Source: Corylus avellana (lineage: Eukaryota > Streptophyta > Magnoliopsida > Fagales > Betulaceae). Taken from it: DNA of 64,000 nucleotides. Each line of letters starts with the position of its first letter. Position 1 is the stretch's first letter. A program made the position numbers and the translations under genes. The stretch is from the NCBI RefSeq assembly GCF_901000735.1, contig NC_081542.1, forward strand, positions 13,601,180-13,665,179, in the 5' to 3' direction. Of this stretch, positions 27,242 through 41,387 are shown piece by piece. Below the pieces are notes generated by a model, which ran no database searches, was not told the DNA's origin, and saw only the letters and a list, made by a program, of their open reading frames with translations.

Positions 27242-27389
27242 AGTAATGCTAGAAGGAGAGTTTTTCTTGAGTTCTCACAAATGTGATGTGTTTTTTTTTT
27301 AAAAAAATTCAATAATTAATGATCATCTTATATTTAATGGTGTTTTTAAAAGTCATATCATATTTGGTAAGACTTCTTCTAGCATTACT
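27242..27389. mobile_element. Small MITE-like hairpin (copy A)
   Basis: Inverted ends AGTAATGCTAGAAG and CTTCTAGCATTACT enclose about 120 bp of AT-rich DNA. The same element is at 38271-38418 in copy B. Immediately downstream (about 27430-27608) a second imperfect hairpin has ends AATACTACGTACTATTGTTT and the complement of AATGCTAGATACTATTATTT. Confidence 0.6.
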
Positions 27390-28934
27390 CATTTGTGTGT
27401 GACACGCTATGTAAAAAAAAAAAAAAAAGTAATACTACGTACTATTGTTTTATTCTTTTTAAATTCTTCCAAAGTTGATATAGCTATTAAGATCAACACT
27501 TGATCAAAAATTCAATAGTAATTTATCTCAAATTTAATAGTAATTTTAAAAGTTATATTAACTTTATAAATAAAAAAAAAGGATAAAATAATAGTATCTA
27601 GCATTATTAAAAAAAAAAAAAAAAACATTAATAGTGGGAAGCATGTAGCCGTTAAGGCTAGAATTATAAGAAAGCTTGGTCCCAACTAGTGATGGGAAAA
27701 CTTACTCTATTTGACTAAATTAATGGTTAATCAAATTGTGTTCAGTTTGACTAAATTAGCTTATATATACTGCAACTTGAGCTTATAAGTTTAATTAAGT
27801 TATATATATATGCCTAATGCCACCCTGTCTTTGCATAAGCCAGCAACTTGAGCCGGCCTATATATACTATATAGTACGTTGAACTACGAATCAACCCTAC
27901 GCCTTACGTTTGAGTAATTCTATTTATCACTCTCATTTATTAAAGTTTATGTAATGTGATTTTTTTTTTCTTTTTTAACAAAAAATAATAATTTTCAAGC
28001 ACCAAATGTTATAGAGAACCACATCACGACGTTGAGAAAATAGAGAATGATGGGGCGACGTATAGGGTTACTCCATACACAAGCCCAAGGTCAACCCCAA
28101 CTCAAGTTTCTTGTTAATGATTGGTTTGAATGATTTCCAAAATGAGAAAGTATGGAGATCAAATGAGGACCAACAGGAGCATCAAAATATGTGTTGTATC
28201 ATGTAAGAGCATCTTAATTTAAGATTAAGAGAGAGTTTGGACAGGCCAAATTAAACGTGATGAGGAATGTTATAAATTATTAGTTAAATGATTAGTTTTA
28301 TTATTTTTTATTAACTTCAACTTTTGAGATAATTTGTGACAAAACATCTTAATGAAAAGGTTTTTGGTTGGTGGAGAGTGGTTTTGGGTTGGAGTAGTGG
28401 ATTAGGGTTTATTGGGTTAGGAGACTTGGTCTGTTATTGGCTTTGGAATGAGACTTTCTACCGTTCGAACATTAAAAGATTTATCATATTCAACGGCACT
28501 ATATGTGTAGCCTCCACAGACTTCACCCAACTTTTTTTTTCCAACAAATTAACTTCAGCCAATTCACATATAAAAAAAAAAAAATTCGGGGCAAGTACAA
28601 ATGATTGTAAGAGAAGAAATTCAAAAGACAGTAGAGAATAGCATAATAAAAAAATAATAATGATAATATTTTACAAGTGATTCGGTGTTAGACATCTATT
28701 TTCACCGGGACACAAACCTATAGGGCTACAATATTAAAGGATTATAGAGCTACAATATTGTGTTCTTATTGCTTAATATGATTGTGTACAAGAGGCTCTA
28801 TATATAGAACTTACAAATGATTTGAATTTATTCAAGTTTAATATAATCCTAATCAAATTCATTCATTTAGGATCATTCAATCCTCATTAATAATGATTTT
28901 TATCATTATCATATACTTTAACATCCCTTCAAAC
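27390..28934. other. Intergenic DNA (copy A)
   Basis: AT-rich. The 101-codon plus frame at 28336-28641 has no domain and is conserved with copy B only because the whole segment is duplicated. No gene is supported. Confidence 0.5.
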
Positions 28935-29323
28935 CAGAGACGGAGGGAGGGGGGGACCGGGGTGGGTCATGGCCCCCGCAAAATAAGGAAAAAATAATAA
29001 TTATAAGTAAAAAAAATAATTAAAAAAGAAAAGAAAAGTAAAGTTAAAGTTTTAATTTTAGTCATTTGGCCCCTCCAAAAAAAAATAAATAAATAAAAAA
29101 TTGGCCCTATTTTTAATTTTGTTGCCCATACCCACTAAGTTTTTTTTTTTTTAATTTTTGGCCCTTACTTTCAAATGTCCACTTTTTTTTTGCCCTTACA
29201 GTAGTCTTTAGTTCATAAAAAACAACCAAAATAATTTTTTTTAATAAAAAAGTTCTAAATAACCGAAAAAAAAAAAAAATTTTGGCTGGCCCCCTCCCAT
29301 AAAATTTCCTGGCTCCGTCCCTG
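28935..29323. mobile_element. hAT-type MITE, 389 bp (copy A)
   Basis: The left end CAGAGACGGAGGGAGG and the inverted right end CAGGGACGGAGCCAGG match the CAGGGGCGGA-type termini of plant hAT elements. It is flanked by a perfect 8-bp target-site duplication CTTCAAAC (28927-28934 and 29324-29331), the length diagnostic for hAT. The interior is AT-rich and non-coding. The copy B counterpart is 39957-40351. Confidence 0.85.
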
Positions 29324-29381
29324 CTTCAAACTCAAGTTGGCAATTTGTAAAACCTTGAGTTTGAAAAAAGAAATAATTGAT

Positions 29382-29927
29382 TTTTTTTTTTTAACGGAAA
29401 TCTAAGAATTTCATTGATTAAAGATTACGAGCATAAATCTCTTACATATCAGAGCAAAAAGCTTTTACAGCACAAAACATAAAGTTCTGCAAAAATCATA
29501 GTCACATACTATGAGGTAAAAGTCATAAATACAAACAAAAATTCTTATAATCAGGTATTATCTATTATTTCAATCTTCTGTTAACCCATGTACAAATATA
29601 GTTAAAAAGCAGATCTGCTCCGAGTAGACTAGATTTAAGACATGGGTAACCAAATTTCCTAACAAAATTTATTTAAATCGGTCATGAGAGATAACTCCTC
29701 ACACCTAATTATCCAGGCTGTGAGAAATAATTTCTCACACCTAATTATTCATCATCACTCATGAGGGCAGATCTAAAGAGAAGAAACATCTTATTCAAAA
29801 CAAACAAATAACCAGTAAGCAGCAACAGTGGTCAGGGAGGAGATGAACGGCACAACACGGTGAAAGGTGAACGGACGCATAGTAGAAAGGCCAAAGTTGT
29901 TGATTTGATTGGAGAATACCTACAAAC

Positions 29928-29974
<47 letters not shown>

Positions 29975-30157
29975 AATAAATAAATAAAAAATAAAAGAAA
30001 GAAAAAGAAGAAGGGAGGGGGAGGGTAGGAGCCGGGAGTAGAAGGGGAACGAGAGAAGAGGAGGGAGCAGATATGCTCCTTCCTCCTCTCAAAATTGTTT
30101 TCTAAGGAGAAGGGCTGAGAGACGACTTCTAGGATTTTTGATAGGAGTTATTGTTAT
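29382..30157 (-). mobile_element. Non-coding retroposon, same family as 11221-12063 (copy A)
   Basis: Starts with a T run (poly(A) on minus) followed by AACGGAAATCTAAGAATTTC. It shares ordered blocks with 11221-12063. A possible 8-bp direct repeat TAATTGAT lies at 29374-29381 and 30158-30165. It contains a long (ATA)n/(AAT)n microsatellite at about 29927-29990. Confidence 0.6.
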
Positions 30158-30163
30158 TAATTG

Positions 30164-30445
30164 ATATTTTTTAGGTTTGGCGATGGTGGTAGGAAAATGG
30201 TCTAGGGTGGTGGCGGTCATGGGCGGGGGCCTGATATGGTGGCTAGAAAATTGCCAAAGATGATGGATATTTTTTTGGTTTGGCGACGGTGGTAGGAAAA
30301 TGGTCTAGGGTGGTGGCGGTCAGGCCGCCTTGCCAAAGATGGATATTTTTTTGGTTTGGCGACGGTGGTAGGAAAATGGTCTAGGGTGGTGGCGGTCATG
30401 GGCGGCGGCCTGATATGGTGGTTAGAAAATTGCCAAAGATGATGG
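30164..30445. repeat. Minisatellite, three units (copy A)
   Basis: Units at 30164-30266 (103 bp), 30267-30342 (76 bp, internally deleted) and 30343-30445 (103 bp), each with GGTTTGGCGACGGTGGTAGG. Copy B has only two 103-bp units (41182-41387). Confidence 0.9.
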
Positions 30446-32222
30446 TAGTCAGCAATGGTGACTAGAGATTGTAATTGTCGATAGCAGTGGGTGAAGATAC
30501 ACCTTAACAACAATAGGCCGCAAGCTATATGCCAAATATTAAGGCAAACTTGGGTCGAAAATGTGATCAACTATGGCCCTTAAATAGACTTGGGCCATCA
30601 AATAAGACCAACAAAGATCAAATGATTGAGCAAACAAATGGCCAAAATATGGACTATATGGGCGAAATATAAACCACTTGGCCTTTTTTTTCTTTATTAT
30701 TATTATTTATATATAAAAAATAAAATGAATACTCTAACAATAAGCAGCCGAAGGTTCTATGTTGAAAGGAGTCCATCAACCATTAGTCATTTATGAATTA
30801 TGTATGAATTATGCTAAAATCACCAATATATGTATAATTATATTTTAACGTTTCAAGTCTAAGATTGTCAGAGGTAGACTAATAAAAATGGTGCTCCAGG
30901 CTGAGATTTGATACTCCAACGGTCCAACCTATTGTTACGTTGATTTATTTATTTTTGTATTATTTAATTTGTAGAGCAACGTCTATAAACTTTTGAGAAA
31001 GGACCGAGCGTAAACGAAAGTATCTGCAACGACTAGTGAAGCTGTGAAAGAGGAAGTACAAAAGAATAGGAAAAGACACAAAAAGCCAGAGGCCGGCAAG
31101 TATCAGATTTTGAAATTTGAATAGAAAGGAGGTTTCGGAGGGAGAGATACGTAGAATAATATATATTATATATTCCATTCCATTGCTTTCCGAGACCAAT
31201 CTAAGTGGCAATCGAATCCACGAAGATTCAATCTGGTCCGCTCCGGTCCTTCTCGGTTTCCTACGCAGTGGCCGCTGATTAGCTGTCTAGCTAGCTCGCT
31301 TCGAGTTTTGCCAAAAACCGAAATTACCAAAATGCCCGCCCTTTGTTGAATAGGAAAATATTCTTGGTACTATTTCTCGTTTCTTCTCGGCCTTTGGTTG
31401 TGTTGATTGACCTCAACCACATAAATATTCCTAAAAGTTGTCAAAAAGCCCCCAACAATTTGGGTAGCTTTGAGGTGGTGGACCTTAATTATAAGTGCAT
31501 ATGTCACATATTTACCTTTTTCTTTTCTGTGAACATAATTAATGAGGCAAAAGTGTTTTAAGTTTGGTAGAAACAGAAAGAATACATGAAACATGTGAAG
31601 AAATTACCTTAATTCTTTAGGATTGGAATTTTCTACCCATATAAGGAATAGATGGTTGAACAATTCCAAATTTATTTAGATACGATTTTTAATTAACACG
31701 TGTTCTCAATGCATGCGAGTCTCATACTGAGTAATTATTTGATAGTATAGGAGGGATGATAATTTTTTTTTTTGTTTCTTTCTTGTTTAAATAAAATTTA
31801 CGGGTAATTTGAACAATTCAAGTTAAAAAGAAGTCACGAGTTTGACATGGGTGTATAGCATTTCTCGTCCATTTTAATCCTAAAGGCTAGTGGAGGGTGT
31901 AGCTTTTAACCAAATGGTAATTCATCCAAGGGGTTAAGTATCACTTTTTATAAAGCTTGATATCTTAAGTGTCAATGAAGTATAAGTTATCGAGGAATAA
32001 GTATATTTTTTTTCTAAAAAGTAAAAGTAAAATCCAAACTAGGTTCTAAACCATAAATAAATTAATTAATTAAAAAAAAAAGAATTATAGAAAAGACTAC
32101 CAACTAGCTCCATTGTTCCGGATAATGACAAATAGGAAAATGTTTAATTTGGAGTATTATCATTTTTATTCTAAGTCAAATTTTTATCATATCGACTTAT
32201 ACAAAATTTTATAATAAAATTC
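30446..32222. other. Intergenic DNA (copy A)
   Basis: No gene was recognised. Two single-frame ORFs of 72-83 codons (31343-31561 plus, 30960-31211 minus) show no domains. Confidence 0.5.
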
Positions 32223-32620
32223 GGGAGAAATTTTACAAAATCTTTCTAAACTTCTACTCGTTTTGATACTGCCTTCAAAGTTTAAAAACTCTTAATTAAG
32301 GGTATTGAATTTTTAATTTCTTTCAATTATCCAATTTCATTAGGATTTTCCATCAAAATACCCCTTTTTATTAAAAAAATTAAATAAAATTGTAAATATT
32401 AAGCATTTATTTTATTTTATATATATATATAAACTATCTTTACAATTTTTTTTATTAAAACACTTGAGATATTTTGACAAGATTTAATGAAAAATTCGAA
32501 TGGAATAAAATAATTGAAAAAAAAAAAAATAGAAAGTTCGATACCATAGTTTTTAAACTTCAAAAGAATACTTTCAAAACGCTTAAAAATTCACTAAAAT
32601 TTTGTAAAAAATTTCCCTAA
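32223..32620. mobile_element. Foldback/MITE element with long imperfect inverted repeats (copy A)
   Basis: Left GGGAGAAATTTTACAAAAT pairs with right ATTTTGTAAAAAATTTCCC. Pairing continues inward through the AAGTTTAAAAACT blocks and an AATTTTTCATTAAAT-type block. The centre is (TA)n. The same element is at 43183-43600. Confidence 0.6.
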
Positions 32621-33900
32621 AATTTGTAATGCCCGTAACAATAAAAAATTAGAGAAGTAGGGAATTGGGTTTAAGGTTTAGAAAAAATAAATAAATAAAA
32701 AATAAGAGCATAATCCCATTTACCCCTAATCACGCTCGTGACATAAAAAGCACCCATCATCATTGGAAATATCAAAGTTGTCCTCATTTGGCTGGACCAA
32801 TCACACTCATCGCTCCCCAACGGTCATCCACAAATTCGAATCTATCTTTTTTCCAAAGAAGAATGTCCTGGATTTTCTTGGAAAGTGACACTGTCAAGCC
32901 CATCTCACGAAAGCCCATCTCTCTTCTACCAAATGCTATAATTACTTCAAACTAACTTCGATTTGATTGACATCTTCTTTACAAAGAAGACAGAAAGAAA
33001 AAAGAAAAAAAAGTGTAATTAGGATGCTCTCTATTTTAAAGCGAAAATGGAGAGATTGTGAACGACTTAAGATTTTGTTTTATTGTATTTAATGGTGTAA
33101 ATAATGTGACAATATAATTATATGTAAAATCATATTTGACTTAGGTTCTGTAAAAAAAATAAAAAACTATAATATATTGGTCAAGATTTTTATTTATTAG
33201 CTCAAATTATAATATACAAGTGTCCTATTGGAAGTGGCCGGACCATTCCCTTTTTTTTTTTTTTAATATTAAATAGTATTTTATTATTATTTTTGGTTAG
33301 TGTGATATGTGTCTCAAGAATTTTTTTTATGAACTAAATATTCTCTAGTTCAAAATGGACTCGAGAGAATCCTGTTCCTGTTATAACTGAGTCTTATTTT
33401 ATTATCATCATTAATAAACTTTAAATCATAATAACTACTAATATTCGTTTTTTGGTTAGGGAGACCAATTTCTAGACAAAAATAATGGTTTTTGAAATAA
33501 TTATACTTAGTCCATCAATTAGGTTTAGTTGTATGGCTTAAAAGGGAAGAGAAGGTGGAGACTCTAATAAACACTTTTTTTTTTTTTTTCTTTTTTTTCT
33601 TACTTGTAGGTTAATTAAGGTCAGTAATCCTGCCAGTGGCAGACACGTAATTGTGAGCTGAAACGAAGGTCAAAATGGACCAATGGTTTAAGATAAAGTA
33701 AACCCCTCCAAAGAAAAAATTTGAAACGAGTGGCCGTTTGAAGTTGAAAGAGGTTCAAAAGTTGTTGTTAACTTCAAAAACTCAACTTGAATGCAACCCA
33801 ACAAAACCCATTAAAACCAAAACAAATACAGCCTCAGAATTGAAAGCCTTCGCTCTTGGAATAATAAACACATACACTTGCAGATAAAGAAACTCACACA
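32621..33900. promoter_or_regulatory. Upstream region of RopGAP (copy A)
   Basis: AT-rich sequence ending in the transcribed leader of the RopGAP. The segment 33600-33900 is nearly identical in copy B, while 33200-33420 is more diverged. No specific promoter element is assigned. Confidence 0.4.
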
Positions 33901-33927
33901 CTCTCAGAGAGAGAGAGAGAGAGAGGA
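33901..33927 (+). repeat. (GA)n tract in RopGAP 5' leader (copy A)
   Basis: GA microsatellite immediately before the start codon at 33929. It is two bases longer in copy B (ending at 44937). An upstream in-frame ATG at 33878 is therefore open only in copy A, which supports the downstream ATG as the real start. Confidence 0.85.
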
Positions 33928-33928
33928 G

Positions 33929-34239
33929 ATGACGGGGCTCGTGATGGTGACGAAGGGAGGTGGGTGTGGTGGGAAGGGGGGGAAGGGAGGGAAGAGCTCG
34001 GAGGAAGAGCAAAACCAGCTCTCGCTGGTGGCGGTTCTCGTCGCGGCGCTGAGGAAATCCATGGTGGCTTGCCGGGTCGATAGGGGAGACGATGTGATGT
34101 CCACCGTTCATCACATGGAAATCGGGTGGCCCACCAACGTCCAGCACATCACACACGTGACCTTCGACCGCTTCAATGGCTTTCTGGGTCTGCCTGTGGA
34201 ATTCGAGGTCGAGATCCCGGGTCGAGTTCCCAGTGCTAG
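33929..34239 (+). pseudogene. RopGAP exon 1, copy A, truncated by assembly gap
   Basis: Encodes the same first exon as 44939-45249, with the CRIB motif IGWPTNVQHITHVTFDRF. The donor is at GCTAG|GTATC. The contig ends at 34551 inside intron 1, so exons 2-4 are missing here. It is best explained as the allelic copy of the complete gene rather than a biological pseudogene. Confidence 0.9.
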
Positions 34240-34551
34240 GTATCAATTGCTCTTGCTTTTCTTCTTCATCAACTTCTCGGTCTTCGTTTTGTCAGATTTT
34301 ATCTGGGTTTTGCTTGGAATGCTTGAAATTTTCTTTTTTCTTTGGGGAGCTTAGATCTGATAGAGTAGGAAGCAAGTTGTTTTACTTACTAAATTCTGGA
34401 TCTAGAGAGATTTGCTCAGGACCTGAGCTTTTAGCTGCGGTATAGTTGAAAGGTTTTAACGTCTTCAAGCGGAATAAATCCCAGAGCGTTAATTTAGAGT
34501 TTTTGAAGGTTGGAAGGAGGACAAGGTGGTGATTAGAAGCCCCAAACGCCC

Positions 34552-34651
34552 NNNNNNNNNNNNNNNNNNNNNNNNNNNNNNNNNNNNNNNNNNNNNNNNN
34601 NNNNNNNNNNNNNNNNNNNNNNNNNNNNNNNNNNNNNNNNNNNNNNNNNNN
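34552..34651. other. Assembly gap, 100 N, between the two copies of the large duplication
   Basis: Exactly 100 N. The left flank matches 45561 and the right flank matches 24255, so the two flanking contigs overlap by more than 10 kb. Confidence 0.99.
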
Positions 34652-34887
34652 CACTTTTAGGCCCATCAAGCGCACACCCAAACATGCAGTACTTAAAACC
34701 TGTTTGAGATTGCGTTTGAGTACGTAATAGAGCTTTTAAGTCAAAAAAACGTTTTTTTAGTAAAAACTTCATTTTTAAGTTTTTGTCAAAAGTGTGTTTT
34801 AGCCATGTTTAGGTTTTTTGAATAATTAAAAGCACTTTCAATTTTTTTTTACTAAAACGGACTTTCTGAGTGGTAAACGCACTTTTA

Positions 34888-36808
<1,921 letters not shown>

Positions 36809-37607
36809 TTCAGAATCCTCTCTACAATTTGTATTGCCATCATCACAAAGTCCTTATATATATATATACACATGTAAGGGAATCTAAACAGTAAGAGCCA
36901 GTTAAGCAAATTATATTCTAATTATGTGCTGTGAGTGAGAGAGAGAGAGAGAGAGGGGGGAAGGGGAAGACTTCTGATTAACTTAAGAATAATTAAGCAA
37001 CAAACATTATTGCCATTCTTATGACAACCCTAATAATATATTTTTTTTTTGTCAACTAGGGTTCAATCAGAACTGTTAAATCACTAACTGTCGACAAAAC
37101 AATAATAGAAAGTAGATGTTCTGAGTTCAAATTTAAACAGTGTGAACGAAAGATTATTATTATTATTATTATTTATTGAATAATGGTTGACTTTCGTAAT
37201 TAACATTATTACTTTTATTCTTATGATTATATTGGGACAATATTGCTTCCCAACATCTGAAACAAAAAGTTCCAACAAACTATTATCTCATAATTATTCT
37301 CATTATAGCATTTTGTCCTAAAAGTCAAACAAAACCACGATCCCCAAGTCAACGGTTTTGTACAGCAAGAGCCAAGAAGGCTTTCTATTAACTAGTATTT
37401 CCGCCGCATACGGTTGCTGTCTGCTTTTTATATATAATCATTATTCAAAAAAAAAAAAAAAAAAAAAAAAAAACTAAAGCAGGACAGCTCCAATGAGGCA
37501 TATGACTTAAACCTCAATAGTCAATACGCGTATTGGTCGCTCCATATATAATATATACTTAATTTTCATAAGCTAGCTATTATTTTAAAATTTAAATACC
37601 GTCTGCT

Positions 37608-37638
<31 letters not shown>

Positions 37639-37976
37639 ATTTGCAAATTATACTAATTCAGTCCGGCCAACAACCTTGGATGCCGTGAAGAGTCACGGAG
37701 CTAGACAAAATGAAACTCATTAGTACGGGCGGTCCTATAAGGGTGAAAGAGAATGTTTGAAAATATTACAATTTTTATTATAATTTTTTACAAATTTATT
37801 TGGTAGTTTATATGAGTACTGTCACTTAGCATAAACTAGCTAGGTAAAAAAAATTAAGTAACGAAATTTGACTAAAAAAATAAATTATCTAGTGATCGAC
37901 TAATGTGATAAGTATCAAATTAATGAACAATTACTATTAGGTTAATTAGTAATATTTAAACGGTTAACAACATTCT
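36809..37976. other. Peroxidase upstream region, copy B
   Basis: Counterpart of 25716-26957 with shorter (ATT)n and longer A runs. No additional gene. Confidence 0.6.
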
Positions 37977-38094
37977 TTTTTTTCGTTTTTTTTTTTTACA
38001 TGTCCACAAAAGAGGGAGGGATTCGAACTAGTGACATCTATTTGATGAGACCGTAATTCTCAGCCGATTGAGCTAGCTACCTCTTAAATACCTC
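37977..38094 (-). mobile_element. tRNA-derived SINE, minus strand (copy B)
   Basis: Allelic counterpart of 26958-27065, with the same flanking repeats at 37964-37976 and 38095-38107 and a longer interrupted T run. Confidence 0.8.
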
Positions 38095-38270
38095 TTAACA
38101 ATATTCTAAGGGTCATACTTAGCTAGCACGTAAAGGCAACTATAATATGGTGTTTTTCTAAATCTAGTTGTACGTAGTAGCAATAGTCCGTATATAGCTT
38201 CTCTTTTTACGATTTTTTTTTTTCTTTTTTCTTTTACAAGCAATGATATTGCATGAAATTATTTCTATGG

Positions 38271-38418
38271 AGTAATGCTAGAAGGAGAGTTTTTCTTGAG
38301 TTCTCACAAATGTGATGTGTTTTTTTTTTAAAAAAATTCAATAATTAATGATCATCTTATATTTAATGGTGTTTTTAAAAGTCATATCATATTTGGTAAG
38401 ACTTCTTCTAGCATTACT
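38271..38418. mobile_element. Small MITE-like hairpin (copy B)
   Basis: Counterpart of 27242-27389 with the same inverted ends AGTAATGCTAGAAG. Confidence 0.6.
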
Positions 38419-39956
38419 CATTTGTGTGTGACACGCTATGTAAAAAAAGAAAGAAAGTAATACTACGTACTATTGTTTTATTCTTTTTAAATTCTTCCAA
38501 AGTTGATATAGCTATTAAGATCAACACTTGATCAAAAATTCAATAGTAATTTATCTCAAATTTAATAGTAATTTTAAAAGTTATATTAACTTTATAAATA
38601 AAAAAAAAAGAGGATAAAATAATAGTATCTAGCATTATTAAAAAAAAAAAAAAAACATTAATAGTGGGAAGCATGTAGCCGTTAAGGCTAGAATTATAAG
38701 AAAGCTTGGTCCCAACTAGTGATGGGAAAACTTACTCTATTTGACTAAATTAATGGTTAATCAAATTGTGTTCTGTTTGACTAAATTAGCTTATATATAC
38801 TGCAACTTGAGCTTATAAGTTTAATTAAGTTATATATATATGCCTAATGCCACCCTGTCTTTGCATAAGCCAGCAATTCTTGAGCCGGCCTATATATAGT
38901 ACGTTGAACTACGAATCGACCCTACGCCTTACGTTTGAGTAATTCTATTTATCACTCTCATTTATTAAAGTTTATGTAATGTGATTTTTTTTCTTTTTTA
39001 ACAAAAAATAATAATTTTCAAGCACCAAATGTTATAGAGAACCACATCACGACGTTGAGATAATAGAGAATGATGGGGCGACGTATAGGGTTACTCCATA
39101 CACAAGCCCAAGGTCAACCCCAACTCAAGTTTCTTGTTAATGATTGGTTTGAATGATTTCCAAAATGAGAAAGTATGGAGATCAAATGAGGACCAACAGG
39201 AGCATCAAAATATGTGTTGTATCATGTAAGAGCATCTTAATTTAAGATTAAGAGAGAGTTTGGACAGGCCAAATTAAACGTGATGAGGAATGTTATAAAT
39301 TATTAGTTAAATGATTAGTTTTATTATTTTTTATTAACTTCAACTTTTGAGATAATTTGTGACAAAACATCTTAATGAAAAGGTTTTGGTTGGTGGAGAG
39401 TGGTTTTGGGTTGGAGTAGTGGATTAGGGTTTATTGGGTTAGGAGACTTGGTCTGTTATTGGCTTTGGAATGAGACTTTCTACCGTTCGAACATTAAAAG
39501 ATTTATCATATTCAACGGCACTATATGTGTAGCCTCCACAGACTTCACCCAACTTTTTTTTTCCAACAAATTAACTTCAGCCAATTCACATATAAAAAAA
39601 AAAAAATTCGGGGCAAGTACAAATGATTGTAAGAGAAGAAATTCAAAAGACAGTAGAGAATAGCATAATAAAAAAATAATAATGATAATATTTTACAAGT
39701 GATTCGGTGTTAGACATCTATTTTCACCGGGACACAAACCTATAGGGCTACAATATTAAAGGATTATAGAGCTACAATATTGTGTTCTTATTGCTTAATA
39801 TGATTGTGTACAAGAGGCTCTATTTATAGAACTTACAAATGATTTGATTTTATTCAAGTTTAATATAATCCTAATCAAATTCATTCATTTAGGATCATTC
39901 AATCCTCATTAATAATGATTTTTATCATTATCATATACTTTAACATCCCTTCAAAC
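38419..39956. other. Intergenic DNA (copy B)
   Basis: Counterpart of 27390-28934. No gene was recognised. Confidence 0.5.
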
Positions 39957-40351
39957 CAGAGACGGAGGGAGGGGGGGACCGGGGTGGGTCATGGCCCCCG
40001 CAAAATAAGGAAAAAATAATAATTATAAGTAAAAAAAATAATTAAAAAAGAAAAGAAAAGTAAAGTTAAAGTTTTAATTTTAGTCATTTGGCCCCTCCAA
40101 AAAAAAATAAATAAATAAAAAATTGGCCCTATTTTTAATTTTGTTGCCCATACCCACTAAGTTTTTTTTTTTTTAATTTTTGGCCCTTACTTTCAAATGT
40201 CCACTTTTTTTTGCCCTTACGGTAGTCTTTAGTTCATAAAAAGCAACAAAAATAATTTTTTTTAATAAAAAAATTTTAAATAACTGAAAAAAAAAAAAAA
40301 AAAAAAAATTTGGCTGGCCCCCTCCCATAAAATTTCCTGGCTCCGTCCTTG
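39957..40351. mobile_element. hAT-type MITE (copy B)
   Basis: Counterpart of 28935-29323, with the same 8-bp target-site duplication CTTCAAAC at 39949-39956 and 40352-40359. Confidence 0.85.
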
Positions 40352-40409
40352 CTTCAAACTCAAGTTGGCAATTTGTAAAACCTTGAGTTTGAAAAAAGAA
40401 ATAATTGAT

Positions 40410-40956
40410 TTTTTTTTTTTTAACGGAAATCTAAGAATTTCATTGATTAAAGATCACGAGCATAAATCTCTTACATATCAGAGCAAAAAGCTCTTACAGC
40501 ACAAAGCATAAAGTTCTGCAAAAATCATAGTCACATACTATGAGGTAAAAGTCATAAATACAAACAAAAATTCTTATAATCAGGTATTATCTATTATTTC
40601 AATCTTCTGTTAACCCATGTACAAATATAGTTAAAGAGCAGATCTGCTCCGAGTAAACTAGATTTAAGACATGTGTAGCCAAATTTCCTAACAAAATTTA
40701 TTTAAATCGGTCATGAGAGATAACTCCTCACACCTAATTATCCAGGCTATGAGAAATAATTTCTCATACCTAATTATTCATCCTCACTCATGAGGGCAGA
40801 TCTAGAGAGAAGAAACATCTTATTCAAAACAAACAAATAACCAGTAAGCAGCAACAGCGGTCGGGGAGAAGATAAACGGCACAACACGGTGGAAGGTGAA
40901 CGGACGCATAGCAGAAAGGCCAAAGTTGCTGATTTAATTGGAGAATACCTACAAAC

Positions 40957-41001
<45 letters not shown>

Positions 41002-41175
41002 NNNNNNNNNNNNNNNNNNNNNNNNNNNNNNNNNNNNNNNNNNNNNNNNNNNNNNNNNNNNNNNNNNNNNNNNNNNNNNNNNNNNNNNNNNNNNNNNNNN
41101 NNNNNNNNNNNNNNNNNNNNNGAGGAGAAGGGCTAAGAGACGACTTCTAGGATTTTTGATAGGAGTTATTGTTAT
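40410..41175 (-). mobile_element. Non-coding retroposon (copy B), interrupted by a gap
   Basis: Counterpart of 29382-30157. The (AAT)n microsatellite runs into the N gap at 41002. Confidence 0.6.
41002..41121. other. Assembly gap, 120 N, at a microsatellite
   Basis: 120 N, unlike the other 100-N joins, so it is probably a size-estimated internal gap. Copy A shows about 140 bp of repeat-rich DNA at the equivalent place (about 29966-30103). Confidence 0.95.
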
Positions 41176-41181
41176 TAATTG

Positions 41182-41387
41182 ATATTTTTTAGGTTTGGCG
41201 ACGGTGGTAGGAAAATGGTCTAGGGTGGTGGTGGTCATGGGCGGCGGCCTGATATGGTGGCTAGAAAATTGCCAAAGATGATGGATATTTTTTTGGTTTG
41301 GTGACGGTGGTAGGAAAATGGTCTAGGGTGGTGGCGGTCATGGGCGGCGGCCTGATATGGTGGTTAGAAAATTGCCAAAGATGATGG
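41182..41387. repeat. Minisatellite, two units (copy B)
   Basis: Two 103-bp units (41182-41284, 41285-41387), against three in copy A. Confidence 0.9.

Noticed and set aside
33878..34354. Longer RopGAP start with an N-terminal extension through the GA tract
   Set aside because: The upstream Met is in frame only in copy A because the GA repeat length differs in copy B. The downstream ATG is common to both, and reading past the donor at 34239 is intron.
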